In this document: piece after piece, positions 1 through 8,731 of the stretch
Numbering within the stretch: the first letter of the stretch is position 1
Layout of the letters: each line of letters starts with the position of its first letter
DNA from: Novosphingobium sp.
GTDB lineage: Bacteria > Pseudomonadota > Alphaproteobacteria > Sphingomonadales > Sphingomonadaceae
Length of the DNA stretch: 64,000 nucleotides
Reading direction: 5' to 3'
NCBI GenBank assembly: GCA_017745295.1
Contig: JAGHZR010000024.1
Coordinates: 1-64,000 of the forward strand
Notes under the pieces: model-generated
Told to the model about the DNA's origin: nothing
The model's database searches: none
What the model saw: only the letters and a program-made list of their open reading frames with translations
Made by a program: the position numbers and the translations under genes

Positions 1-147
1 CGCGCCATCGAAATCATCCGCGACGGCAAGCCCACAACGCCCTTCATGGCTTGCGGTGATACCATCCGCATGGAAGGCCGCACAGCGGCGGGCTGGAACC
101 CCTTCGGGACGATCGAGCAATGCGTCTCCGTCGTCAGGACCGGTTAG
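1..147 (+). CDS. Fumarylacetoacetate hydrolase family protein, C-terminal end (partial)
   Basis: An open frame enters from the left edge and ends at a TAG at 145-147, giving 48 residues. It contains GDTIRME and later FGTIEQ, the typical closing segment of FAH-superfamily proteins (2-keto-4-pentenoate hydratase / acylpyruvase type), where the normal form is close to GDTVRIEM...FGAIEQ. These enzymes cleave or hydrate C-C bonds of dioxo acids from aromatic or sugar-acid catabolism in the cytoplasm. The start and active site lie outside the window, so the substrate cannot be inferred. A strong hairpin follows at 191-226. Confidence 0.75.
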   Translation, partial: RAIEIIRDGKPTTPFMACGDTIRMEGRTAAGWNPFGTIEQCVSVVRTG

Positions 148-190
148 CGGCCCCTTCCAGACCATTCTCCCGCACGGAAGTTTTTCTTTG

Positions 191-226
191 GAAGCGGCCC
201 GACGATAGCCGGGTCGCTTCTTTATT
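191..226 (+). terminator. Intrinsic terminator after the FAH-family gene
   Basis: An 11-bp stem (191-201 with 210-220, one G-U pair) encloses an 8-nt loop and is followed by TTTATT. It lies 44 bases after the stop of the partial upstream gene and separates it from the TonB receptor gene. The rest of 148-458 holds only a candidate promoter. Confidence 0.7.
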
Positions 227-380
227 CATCGGGCTACGCGTCGGGATCGTGAGCGCCCCTCCAGACACGACACGAATGTGATTCGCATGGCTTCATGAGG
301 CCCCGAAATCGGCCTGAAAGAAAACCATCATTCAAATTTATATAGCTGATTTACAACGATATTAGTCAAAGACGTGAAAC

Positions 381-409
381 TTGACGACTACCCCATCCCT
401 AATTAAAAC
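381..409 (+). promoter_or_regulatory. Candidate sigma70-like promoter of the TonB receptor gene
   Basis: TTGACG at 381-386 and TAAAAC at 404-409 are separated by 17 bases, about 50 bases before the ATG at 459, in the most AT-rich part of this gap. The match is by eye only. Confidence 0.4.
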
Positions 410-458
410 AAGGATTGTAATTCAGACCGGCATCAAGCGAGGCTGAAGGGGAGGATCT

Positions 459-2762
459 ATGACTGTATCGCGATATGCGTCGTTCCTTATGGTGGGCACT
501 GCAGCGGCCCTGACTGTGCCGACATCAGCAAAAGCACAGGAAGATGCACCCACCCGAGAACAGTCAATCGGCATTGGCGAAATCATCGTCACGGCTCAGA
601 AGCGTGCCACCAACATCCAGGATACGCCGATCGCAATGCGCGCTTTCGACAGTGAAACCGTGTTGAAAGCCGGTGTAAGCGACGTCAACGGCCTGGCTCG
701 ACTGGCGCCTGATCTTGGAATCACCAACGATACCCAATATACCAAGATCACCGTGCGCGGTATTTCCAGCCAGGACCACGGCGAAACGGCCGACCCGGCC
801 CTGACGATCAACATCGACGGCGAATACATCAATCGACCGATCGCTCTCAACGCCACTTTCTTCGACCTGGAACGCATCGAAGTGCTGCGCGGGCCGCAGG
901 GTACGCTCTATGGCCGCAATGCCACGGCGGGCGCGCTCAACATCGTTGCCGCGAAGCCGCGTCTGGGTGAATTCTCCGGCTATGCCACGGGAGGCTACGG
1001 TAATTTCAAGGCCATCACCGGCGAAGCGGCCATCAACATTCCGCTCGGCGACAAAGTGGCCATCCGCGCCAGCGGCATGCACACCGAGCATGACGGTTAT
1101 TTCAACAACGCCCCGGCCGGGCGCGGCAGCGCCGGCAATACCGATGCCGCCCGTCTCTCCATCTACGCCGAACCCGTGGAAGGCGTTCGCGCCTATCTGG
1201 CCGGTGAGTACGTCGATGTCGATACCACAGGCGTCGCACAATACGGTCAGGTCATCGCCGTCAACGGCGTCCTCACCAACCCCGCCTATGCCTCCGGCAT
1301 TGTCGACGCCATCCCGTCCACGCCGCAGTTCGAAAACGGAGGCGTTCCCCGCAACTTGCGGTTCGATCCGCCGAAGAAGTCCTTCCCGCTGGGCGACCTG
1401 GGCTTCACCCGGATCAAGCAATATGCCGTGCGCGGCCGCCTGGACGTGGATGTCGGCTCGATCGGGACCCTGAGCTATATCGGCGGCTACCGCAACGTGC
1501 AGTCCGACGTGAGCCAGCCGCTGAACGGCTTCGTTCCTACCGTTTTCATCCAGAACTACGAGAAGAACTCGAAGACCCAGAGCCACGAACTCCGCCTGTC
1601 CGGCGGCGACAAGGGCGGGGTCATCTATCAGGTCGGGGCCTTCTACTTCCACGAAGACCAGTACATGGCGCAAGGCCTGTTCCTGCCACTGGCGGCGGGC
1701 GGCAGTTATCTGAACTACTTCTATCGCCCTTACGTGAAGAACAAGTCGCTGGCCGGCTTTGCGCAAGTTACCGTTCCGCTGGTGGAAGACAAACTGACCG
1801 TCACCGGGGGCGTGCGCTACACCAAGGACAAGAAGAACGCCCTCTTCATCAACTATGGCCCGCAGTTCGGCCGCGGCCCCACGCCCCCTGCCCAGGACGA
1901 CACCACGCGTCCGGGACGGGTGGCCTTCAATCCCACGCCGCTGGATGACGGCCAGTTCACCTGGACACTGGGCTTCGACTATACCCCGGCCACTGACCAC
2001 CTGATCTACGGCAAGGTCAGCACCGGCTACAAGGCGGGCGGTTTCGACAATGTGGGTACATTCGGCGCCGAAAAGCTGACCTCCTACGAAATCGGCACGA
2101 AGAACAGCTTCCTCGACCGGACGATCCAGTTCAACGCGGCGGCCTTCTACTACGACTACAAGGATCAGCAGATCCCGATCTTCCTCGACACCAATGTCGG
2201 TGCCGAAGTCGTCAACGCCGGTGCCTCGCGGGTTTGGGGAATCGAGACGGATACCACTATCCTGCTCTCGCCCAACGACCGCTTCACGCTCACCGCCAAC
2301 TACCTCAACGCCAAGCTGACCAGGTTCCAGGCCAACCTTCTCGGCCTCAGCGGCACCCTGACGGACAGCGATCCCAATACGCCGGGATTGCAGCCCTTCG
2401 ATCTCAGCGGCAACCGTCCGGTGCAGTCGCCGAAGTGGACGATCGCGCTGGGTTACGATCACGATTTCCATATCGGCGATCACAAGATCACCGCCAGCCT
2501 GTTCAGCCGCTTCAAGTCGGATTACTACCTGCAACCCGGCAACCAGCGAGCGGAACATCAGGAGGCCTTCACGCAGACCGATTTCAGCCTGGACTGGGCC
2601 CTTCCGGGCAACAAGTTCAGCGTCCAGGCCTATGTCCGCAACATCGAGGACTATCGGCCCTATGCCTTCGCCGGATACGTCAATGCGGGCGGGCAATTGC
2701 TGATCAACTACGTTTACGGCACACCGCGCACTTACGGCATTCGCGGAACGATGCGCTTCTGA
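459..2762 (+). CDS. TonB-dependent outer-membrane receptor
   Basis: 767 aa. A signal peptide (about residues 1-26, ending AKA-QE) is followed by a TonB-box-like segment (EIIVTAQKR), a plug domain (about 40-165, with RGPQGTLYGRNA) and a large beta-barrel ending in the expected C-terminal Phe (RGTMRF). It is an energised importer of a bulky ligand across the outer membrane. It heads the catabolic genes up to about 9.2 kb, so the ligand is probably a plant glycoside or its aromatic part; that is inference from context. The ATG has an upstream GGGGAGG. A hairpin at 2793-2824 follows, suggesting reduced read-through into the enzyme genes. Confidence 0.93.
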   Translation: MTVSRYASFLMVGTAAALTVPTSAKAQEDAPTREQSIGIGEIIVTAQKRATNIQDTPIAMRAFDSETVLKAGVSDVNGLARLAPDLGITNDTQYTKITVRGISSQDHGETADPALTINIDGEYINRPIALNATFFDLERIEVLRGPQGTLYGRNATAGALNIVAAKPRLGEFSGYATGGYGNFKAITGEAAINIPLGDKVAIRASGMHTEHDGYFNNAPAGRGSAGNTDAARLSIYAEPVEGVRAYLAGEYVDVDTTGVAQYGQVIAVNGVLTNPAYASGIVDAIPSTPQFENGGVPRNLRFDPPKKSFPLGDLGFTRIKQYAVRGRLDVDVGSIGTLSYIGGYRNVQSDVSQPLNGFVPTVFIQNYEKNSKTQSHELRLSGGDKGGVIYQVGAFYFHEDQYMAQGLFLPLAAGGSYLNYFYRPYVKNKSLAGFAQVTVPLVEDKLTVTGGVRYTKDKKNALFINYGPQFGRGPTPPAQDDTTRPGRVAFNPTPLDDGQFTWTLGFDYTPATDHLIYGKVSTGYKAGGFDNVGTFGAEKLTSYEIGTKNSFLDRTIQFNAAAFYYDYKDQQIPIFLDTNVGAEVVNAGASRVWGIETDTTILLSPNDRFTLTANYLNAKLTRFQANLLGLSGTLTDSDPNTPGLQPFDLSGNRPVQSPKWTIALGYDHDFHIGDHKITASLFSRFKSDYYLQPGNQRAEHQEAFTQTDFSLDWALPGNKFSVQAYVRNIEDYRPYAFAGYVNAGGQLLINYVYGTPRTYGIRGTMRF

Positions 2763-2792
2763 TCGGAGACACCTGACCAACCAATTCCCAAC

Positions 2793-2824
2793 GGGCGGTT
2801 CCGGCTAGGCCGGCGGAACCGCCC
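2793..2824 (+). terminator. Hairpin between TonB receptor and isomerase gene
   Basis: Perfect 11-bp arms (2793-2803 and 2814-2824) with a 10-nt loop lie 30 bases after the receptor stop. Only a pyrimidine-rich TCTCCC follows, without a U-run, so it may be a weak terminator or an mRNA-stabilising 3' end in a continuing operon. Confidence 0.45.
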
Positions 2825-2883
2825 TCTCCCGAGCACCGTGCCCAGCCTTCATCCCTGCAAGGCGCTTTGCATTGGAGAAGAAG

Positions 2884-3651
2884 ATGTTCCTGTCAGCCTG
2901 CATCGAATGGCTTTTCAAGGAAGAAGCGCCCGATTTCGCCGATCGCGTCCGTGCCGCCAAGAAGGCAGGTCTCGGCGGCGTCGAATTCCACCTCTGGAAC
3001 GACAAGCCGATCGAGGAGATCAAGGCCGCTCTCGACGAAACGGGCCTCACCCTGACCAGCTTCTGCGTCGAACCCCGCCGCAGCCTGGTGGATCCGGCGC
3101 AACATGAGGAATTCATCGACGCCGTCAAGGCCACGCTCGAAACCGCGAAGATGCTGGGCAACCCACCGCTCGTCGTCGCATCCGGCTTCACCCGCGAGGG
3201 CGTCGACCTTGGCGAGCAGCGCGCCGAGGCCGTCAAGGCCTTGAAGCGCGCCGCCGCGCTCGCGGAAGAGGCGGGTGTCGTCCTGGTGCTGGAACCGCTC
3301 AACACAGTCGTCACCCATCCCGGCATGTTCCTGTCCAGCACCAAACTGGCACTGGACATCATCGAGGACGTGAACAGCCCGAACCTGCGCCTGCTCTACG
3401 ACGTTTTCCACTCCACCGTCATGGGTGAGGACATGGAAGACGTGCTGAAAGGCCGCATTCATCTGGTCCGCCATGTGCAGTTCGCGGACAATCCCGGGCG
3501 CAACGAACCCGGCAGCGGAACCATCGATTGGGCCGAGACGGTCGGCAAGCTGCGCAAGCTCGGCTATGAAGGCGCGATCGGGCTGGAGTACCTGCCCACC
3601 CTTCCGGCCGAGAAATCGATTGCAAAAGTTCGCGCCGCCACCGGGCTTTGA
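2884..3651 (+). CDS. Hydroxypyruvate isomerase-like TIM-barrel protein
   Basis: 255 aa of the xylose isomerase-like TIM-barrel superfamily (AP_endonuc_2 type). The expected metal-ligand segments are present: VLEPLNT (Glu), LLYDVFHS (Asp), HVQFAD (His) and GLEYLP (Glu). It is close to hydroxypyruvate isomerase, but cluster members often act on keto-sugars, so the substrate is open. The ATG at 2884 is preferred over a TTG at 2872 because GGAGAAG (2874-2880) makes a proper Shine-Dalgarno for it. It is a clear paralogue of the gene at 12131-12904, sharing EFHLW.DKP and the IEW and GEDM/GEDI segments. Confidence 0.85.
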   Translation: MFLSACIEWLFKEEAPDFADRVRAAKKAGLGGVEFHLWNDKPIEEIKAALDETGLTLTSFCVEPRRSLVDPAQHEEFIDAVKATLETAKMLGNPPLVVASGFTREGVDLGEQRAEAVKALKRAAALAEEAGVVLVLEPLNTVVTHPGMFLSSTKLALDIIEDVNSPNLRLLYDVFHSTVMGEDMEDVLKGRIHLVRHVQFADNPGRNEPGSGTIDWAETVGKLRKLGYEGAIGLEYLPTLPAEKSIAKVRAATGL

Positions 3652-3758
3652 CGTCCGCGCCCTGCCTTGTCCCGACCGGAAAGAGCCGCGAAGGCCGAGT
3701 GCGGCGGGATCCGACAGTCTCCATGCAAGTAGCCTGCACATATCGGTGAGGATGCCTT

Positions 3759-5147
3759 ATGACGACAGCAACCGCGACTGCCGATGCCATTCCCGAGAGC
3801 ACTTTGCCAACGGCAAGTGCTTCAGGCGATCGGCTGCGTTCGCTTGAGAAGGTCAGCTATGGATTGGGCGACTTCGCTTGCGGCCTGAGCTGGAACGTGG
3901 TGGGTGCCTTCCTGCTCTATTTCTACGTCAATGTCGCATTCTTGCCGGCTGCGGCGGTCGGTACGCTGTTCCTGCTATCTCGCCTGTTCGACGCCGGCGT
4001 GGACCTGGGCGTGGGCCTGCTGGTGGACCGCACCCGCAGTCGCTGGGGGCGGACACGCCCCTATTTCCTTTTCACCGCCCTGCCCTTTTCCATCCTGCTG
4101 GTCCTGACATTCACCACCATCGACGGTTCAGTCGGCGCAAGGCTGGCCTATGCCTATGTCACGTTCTCGCTGCTGGGTATTCTCTACTCGTTCCTTGCCG
4201 TACCGTTCTCGGCGCTGATGCCGATGATGACGCGACATCATGGCGATCGCATGCAGCTTGGCAGCGCCCGTGCGATCGGCACATCCATCTCCGTCATCCT
4301 TGCCACCGCGGCCACGATGCCGCTGGTCGGCCTGCTCGGCGGCGGCAACGAGCGACTGGGCTTCGCGCTGGCCGCCGGCATCTTTGCCGCCCTGACGCTG
4401 GCCGCTCTCCTGAACCTCTTTTTCAACTGCAAGGAGCGGCATCATGACGAAGTGCCGCGTGGCACCGCAATCTGGCCCCAGATCCGCGCCATGGTGCGCA
4501 ACCGGGCCTGGCTGGTAACCTTCCTGTTCTGCACGCTGAACTTCCTGCGCTTCGGCTGCGTGATTTCCGTCACGGCGTTCTTTGCCATCGAAGTGATGAA
4601 AGCGCCCTGGATGATCGGCATCCTGCTGCCTGCCGTTTCCGGTACGCTGCTGCTGAGCGCCTTCATCGCGCCGTTCGTTTTCAAGCGCACCGGCATCCGC
4701 AAGGGCTGCATCGGCGCGCTGCTGGCGGGGATCGCGATCCATATCGCGCTTCCCGCGCTGGAGGGACAGCACGTCCTGTTTCTCGCCCTCTTCCTGGTCG
4801 CAGCGATCCTCATAAGCCTGACCATGACCGCGATCTTCACCATGGCGGCCGATGCGGTGGACTATCACGAATGGCGCACCGGCACCCGCAACGAGGGCCT
4901 GCTGTCCTCGGGCATAAGCCTTTCCACGAAGATCGGCATGGCCCTCGGCACGGCGATCATCGCCTATGTGCTGGGCAGCGCCGGCTACGACCCCAAGAAC
5001 GTCACCGATGTCGCCCGCGCGGCGATCCGCTGGTCCTATTACGGCTGGCCGATCGGCATCATGGTCCTGCAGATCGCCGTCATGTTGTTCTGGCCGATGG
5101 ACGGCCTGCACGGCCGCATTCGGGCTGAAATCGACGCGAGGCACTGA
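3759..5147 (+). CDS. GPH-family sugar:cation symporter (MFS)
   Basis: 462 aa, about 12 hydrophobic segments. The N-terminal region (LEKVSYGLGDFACGLSW, then FDAGVDLGVGLLVDRTRSRWGRTRPY) is characteristic of the glycoside-pentoside-hexuronide:cation symporters related to MelB, whose usual length is 450-480 aa. It would move a sugar or glycoside with H+ or Na+ across the inner membrane. It sits between two sugar-metabolising genes, 107 bases after the isomerase-like gene and 53 bases before the ThuA gene, so one transcript is likely. The substrate cannot be read from sequence. Confidence 0.9.
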   Translation: MTTATATADAIPESTLPTASASGDRLRSLEKVSYGLGDFACGLSWNVVGAFLLYFYVNVAFLPAAAVGTLFLLSRLFDAGVDLGVGLLVDRTRSRWGRTRPYFLFTALPFSILLVLTFTTIDGSVGARLAYAYVTFSLLGILYSFLAVPFSALMPMMTRHHGDRMQLGSARAIGTSISVILATAATMPLVGLLGGGNERLGFALAAGIFAALTLAALLNLFFNCKERHHDEVPRGTAIWPQIRAMVRNRAWLVTFLFCTLNFLRFGCVISVTAFFAIEVMKAPWMIGILLPAVSGTLLLSAFIAPFVFKRTGIRKGCIGALLAGIAIHIALPALEGQHVLFLALFLVAAILISLTMTAIFTMAADAVDYHEWRTGTRNEGLLSSGISLSTKIGMALGTAIIAYVLGSAGYDPKNVTDVARAAIRWSYYGWPIGIMVLQIAVMLFWPMDGLHGRIRAEIDARH

Positions 5148-5200
5148 GCGACCAGGCAGATCGATACGCCGTCATTACAAAAAACAACGGGAGAATGAAG

Positions 5201-6151
5201 ATGAAACGGGCACTGCTTGGATCCGTAATCGCACTCGCTGTAAGTGCCGCGCCAGCTGCATCGCAAGTCATCGTCAACGTCAAGTATCGCCCGCCCGAGA
5301 CCGTGCAGCGCGTGAGCATTCCTGTCGACCCGGCCGAGAAGCGGCTCAAAGTCCTCATCATCAGCGGCCAGAACAGCTACGAGCACGACTGGACCGGGGT
5401 GAACAACATGCTGCGCACCATGATGCAGGATACCGGCCGGTTCAACGTGCGCATCACGGAAGATTTCGACAACGGCGATCTCGCCACGCTCAAGAATTAC
5501 GATGTTGTCCTGCTGAACTACTCCAGTCGGTGGAACTATGCGGACCCGCAGGAACATCGCTGGTCGAAATCCGCCGAACAGGCCCTCTTCGATTACGTGA
5601 AGCAGGGCGGCGGATTGGTTGCCTATCACTCATCCTTTACCTTCGGCGCCAATTGGCCGGAATATCGGCAGCTCGTGGGCGCGGTCATGGAGCCCGGTTC
5701 GAGCCGGCGCTCGCCGCCCGGAGCGTTTCCGGTCCACATCGTCGATCGCGCGCACCCGATAACCGCAGGCATGCGCGAATACGTCTGGACCTACAATGAC
5801 GACATGTACACGAACATGAAAATGGATCCCGACGCCAGAATCCACGTCCTGGCTACCGCGCGCGATGCTTCCGCCAGCTACGACCCCAAGATCGCCGGAC
5901 ACAAGTACCCGGCGGCGGCCTACACGCCGGAAAAGCTGAAGGCCATGAAAGGGATGGACGCCGACCATCCGCAAGTCTGGACGGCGGATTACGGCAAAGG
6001 TCGCGTCTTTTCGATGACTCTCGGCCATGATGAGGTCTCCCTCCATTTTGCGGGACTGCAGTCGCTCATTCTGCGCGGCACCGAATGGGCAGCCACCGGT
6101 CAGGTCACCCTACCTGTTCCCGAGGAGGCCAGGGATTACCCGACAAAATGA
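5201..6151 (+). CDS. Exported ThuA-domain protein
   Basis: 316 aa. The signal peptide MKRALLGSVIALAVSAAPA-ASQ is followed by a ThuA-like, class I glutamine amidotransferase-like fold: LKVLIISGQNSYEHDW at the start, DVVLLNY, GGGLVAYHSSFTF, then GKGRVFSMTLGHDEVS near the end. ThuA-domain proteins occur with sugar dehydrogenases and isomerases in 3-keto-sugar and trehalose-type pathways; their exact reaction is mostly unknown. The ATG at 5201 has CGGGAG at 5188-5193 with good spacing; an ATG at 5195 is too close to it. The signal peptide suggests action in the periplasm, before the imported glycoside reaches the symporter. Confidence 0.85.
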   Translation: MKRALLGSVIALAVSAAPAASQVIVNVKYRPPETVQRVSIPVDPAEKRLKVLIISGQNSYEHDWTGVNNMLRTMMQDTGRFNVRITEDFDNGDLATLKNYDVVLLNYSSRWNYADPQEHRWSKSAEQALFDYVKQGGGLVAYHSSFTFGANWPEYRQLVGAVMEPGSSRRSPPGAFPVHIVDRAHPITAGMREYVWTYNDDMYTNMKMDPDARIHVLATARDASASYDPKIAGHKYPAAAYTPEKLKAMKGMDADHPQVWTADYGKGRVFSMTLGHDEVSLHFAGLQSLILRGTEWAATGQVTLPVPEEARDYPTK

Positions 6152-6293
6152 TGCACGAAGGTCTGTTCCGGCGGGCCGAATACCATGCCTACCCGCACGC
6201 GGCGTCATGTCTGCCGTCGTTCGGGTACGCTCTCCCGCCGTCCCATAAACGTCTGCGCCTCGTGGCGCGGGCCTTCTCCCTTCGGAGTGAACA

Positions 6294-7304
6294 ATGAGCA
6301 GCGATATCAAGCGAGGCGTCAGCCTCTACAGCTTCCAGCATGAGACGTTCCAGGGCAAGATGTCCCTTGAGGACTGCTTCCGCACTTGCGCCGAAATGGG
6401 CGCGCTGGGCATCGAGATCATCGGCGAGCAGACCTTCTGGGGCTGGCCCGAAGCAAGCGTCGATGAAGCGCGGATCGAGGAATGGCACGCGCTGATCAAG
6501 AAATACGGCGCCACGGCGGTCAGCCACGATTTCATGCTCGACTACAAGCGCTACAAGGGCCGCCCGATGCCTTTCGAGGAGCAAGTCGCCAGCGTGAAGA
6601 AGGACATCGACTTCGGCGCCCGTCTCGGCATGAAGTACATTCGCGCGCTCGTCTCCGTCGCGCCCGAAGTGCTCGTCGCGGCAGCCCCCTACGCCGAGGA
6701 AAAGAACATCAAGATCCTGATCGAAGTTCACGCACCGCTGCACTTCGACCATCCGTGGATCATCCGCCATGCCGAGGCTTTCGAGAAATCGGGCTCCGAC
6801 GCGCTCGGCTTCCTGCCGGACATGGGCATGTTCCTGTTCAAGTTCCCGCCGGTCTGGAAGGAACGCTTCATCCGCAACGGCGTGCCGCGCAACATCGCCG
6901 ACTACATCGAGAAGGCCTACGAGGACCGCGTCCTTTCGGAATACGTGATCCTGAACGTGCGCGAGATGGGCGGCGAAGGACCTGCATCGGGCATGGCCGA
7001 GACGCTGCGGCACAACGCCGCTTTCGAACCCAAGCGGATGCTGGACTACATGCACCGCATCCACAACGTCCACGGCAAGTTCTACCAGATGGACGAGAAT
7101 CTGGTGGAACCCTCCATTCCTTACGACGAGATCGTCCGGGTTCTCAAGCAGGGCGGCTACAAGGGTTACATCTGCTCGGAGTACGAAGGGAACCGCTGGA
7201 TCGAAGACGCCCACGAAGTCGATTCCGTGGAACAGGTGCGCCGCCAGCAGGAAATGCTCAGGGGCCTGCTCGGCGAACCCAACCCCGCCGCTCTGGCAGC
7301 CTGA
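6294..7304 (+). CDS. C-glycoside deglycosidase alpha-subunit-like TIM-barrel protein
   Basis: 336 aa, no signal peptide. It starts with SDIKRGVSLYSFQ and carries four metal-ligand segments of the isomerase TIM barrel: LIEVHAPLHFD (Glu), LPDMGMF (Asp), HGKFYQMDEN (His) and CSEYEGNR (Glu). The length, the SLYS.Q opening and, decisively, the DUF6379 gene 11 bases downstream match the two-subunit C-glycoside deglycosidases (DfgA/DfgB, DgpB/DgpC, CarC/CarB). Those Mn-dependent complexes break the C-C bond of 3-keto C-glycosides by beta-elimination. Function here is inferred; a generic sugar phosphate isomerase/epimerase is the fallback. GGAGTG precedes the ATG. Confidence 0.8.
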   Translation: MSSDIKRGVSLYSFQHETFQGKMSLEDCFRTCAEMGALGIEIIGEQTFWGWPEASVDEARIEEWHALIKKYGATAVSHDFMLDYKRYKGRPMPFEEQVASVKKDIDFGARLGMKYIRALVSVAPEVLVAAAPYAEEKNIKILIEVHAPLHFDHPWIIRHAEAFEKSGSDALGFLPDMGMFLFKFPPVWKERFIRNGVPRNIADYIEKAYEDRVLSEYVILNVREMGGEGPASGMAETLRHNAAFEPKRMLDYMHRIHNVHGKFYQMDENLVEPSIPYDEIVRVLKQGGYKGYICSEYEGNRWIEDAHEVDSVEQVRRQQEMLRGLLGEPNPAALAA

Positions 7305-7315
7305 GGAGAGCAAAG

Positions 7316-7708
7316 ATGTTCGACAAGATGATGCTGTGCGACGAGGGCTTCGAGAATGTCGTCGAGAACGGCGAGACGACCGGTTTCTCATTGCTCGCCC
7401 GCCTGCCCTATTATCGCGGTCTTGGTCTTTCGATGATCGAGGACATCACGATCGCCATCGACGGCGAGCAGGTCAAACGCGAAGATGTGCGCTTCTCGGT
7501 GCGAGGTCGCTCATGGACGCTGGACGAAATGGAGACGGTGTACGACGATCGCTGGAACTTCGGCGAGAAAGCCAAGGTGACGGTCCTTCGTGCAGGCGGG
7601 CTCGCGCAGGGCGGACATGAGGTAGAAATCGCCGTTCGCATGCGCGTATCCTATCTGCCGTTCGTCCCGACCACGAAGACCCGGCGCGAACTGCAACTCG
7701 CCGCGTGA
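7316..7708 (+). CDS. DUF6379 protein, C-glycoside deglycosidase beta-subunit-like
   Basis: 130 aa, no signal peptide. It opens MFDKMMLCDEGFENV and contains GLGLSMIEDITIAIDGE and MRVSYLPFVPT, as expected of the small beta-sandwich DUF6379 family. Characterised members are the beta subunits of C-glycoside deglycosidases and are found only in complex with the TIM-barrel alpha subunit. The gene starts at an ATG preceded by GAGGAG, 11 bases after the alpha-like gene, so the two are surely co-expressed. On its own the fold gives no chemistry; the call rests on family plus pairing. Confidence 0.8.
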   Translation: MFDKMMLCDEGFENVVENGETTGFSLLARLPYYRGLGLSMIEDITIAIDGEQVKREDVRFSVRGRSWTLDEMETVYDDRWNFGEKAKVTVLRAGGLAQGGHEVEIAVRMRVSYLPFVPTTKTRRELQLAA

Positions 7709-7767
7709 CGAAGACGCGGCTGAAGAACCGTCAATCAGAGGCGCCGCATAACAGATGGGGGAAGGAT

Positions 7768-8712
7768 ATGAAATTGAAGGCCTTGAGCCTCACGCTGAGC
7801 TACGCTTTCCTGCTGGGAAGCATCCATGCGCCAGTCACGGCACAGACCAATAGTCCGGCCATCGCAACGCCGACGTTCAAATTCGAGAGGATGACGCCTC
7901 CAGAGCAGAAAGATGCCATCCCGCTCGGCACCGGCCCACAAGCACCGGACGTTCCCGAAGAGGGCTGGTTCCGCATGAACGGCGATATCAACGTGCGTAA
8001 CGTTTCTGCCGCCACTCTCATGCCGTTCCTGCCAGCTCCGGACAAAGCGACCGGCACGGCCGTCATCGTGGCTCCCGGCGGCGGCTTTCTGGGACTGGCG
8101 ATCGAGACCGAAGGCTTCGCAGTGGCGCGTTGGCTTTCCGAACATGGCATTGCCGCATTCGTGCTCAAATACCGGCTGGTGCCGACCCCCGGCGATTTCG
8201 ATGTCTTCACCCGCGAAATGGTGGCCGGCCGTAGCGGCAAACCCTCTTCATTGCGCCCCCCTTCGGATACACCGGCTTTCGCGCGAGACGATGGCCTGGC
8301 CGCTTTGGCACTCGTCCGATCACGTGCAAAGGATTGGGGCATCGACCCCGCCCGGATCGGAATGATGGGCTTTTCCGCGGGTGCATTCACCACGTTGACG
8401 ACGGCGCTCGAAGCCAAGCCGGGCGAGCGGCCCGCGTTCATAGCTCCGATTTACGGCCGCCTCACGTCGAAAGCGGTCCCCAAAGACGCGCCGCCCATGT
8501 TCGCGGTGCTTGCCGCGGACGATCACTTCTTCGCCAGTCAAGGTTCCGGTCTGGTCGATGCGTGGATGCAAGCGGGACGTCCTGTGGAGTTTCACCTCTA
8601 TCAAAACGGCGGGCACGGTTTTGGATTGGGCAGACCGGACACGACCAGTTTGGGGTGGACCGGTAGTTTCATGATCTGGCTTCAGGCCAATGGATTTTTG
8701 AAGGCGCAGTAG
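7768..8712 (+). CDS. Exported alpha/beta-hydrolase (acetyl esterase-like)
   Basis: 314 aa. A signal peptide (about 1-26, ending VTA-QT) precedes an alpha/beta-hydrolase domain of the acetyl-xylan-esterase/BD-FAE type: an oxyanion-hole segment APGGGFLGLA, the nucleophile elbow MGFSAGAF (G-x-S-x-G) and a late GGHGFG containing the probable catalytic His. It likely deacylates carbohydrates or glycosides in the periplasm. The ATG at 7768 has GGAAGGA just upstream and yields the signal peptide; a GTG at 7705 overlapping the previous stop is less likely. It may strip acyl groups that block the deglycosidase-like route (inference). Confidence 0.85.
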   Translation: MKLKALSLTLSYAFLLGSIHAPVTAQTNSPAIATPTFKFERMTPPEQKDAIPLGTGPQAPDVPEEGWFRMNGDINVRNVSAATLMPFLPAPDKATGTAVIVAPGGGFLGLAIETEGFAVARWLSEHGIAAFVLKYRLVPTPGDFDVFTREMVAGRSGKPSSLRPPSDTPAFARDDGLAALALVRSRAKDWGIDPARIGMMGFSAGAFTTLTTALEAKPGERPAFIAPIYGRLTSKAVPKDAPPMFAVLAADDHFFASQGSGLVDAWMQAGRPVEFHLYQNGGHGFGLGRPDTTSLGWTGSFMIWLQANGFLKAQ

Positions 8713-8731
8713 TTCGGGAGAACGGATAGCG

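Noticed and set aside
564..2780. Long minus-strand open frame opposite the TonB receptor gene
   Set aside because: It mirrors the receptor in the antisense frame, has no ribosome-binding site, and its low-complexity Val/Ala/Gly/Arg composition is typical of antisense frames in GC-rich DNA. The sense protein has a signal peptide, plug and barrel.
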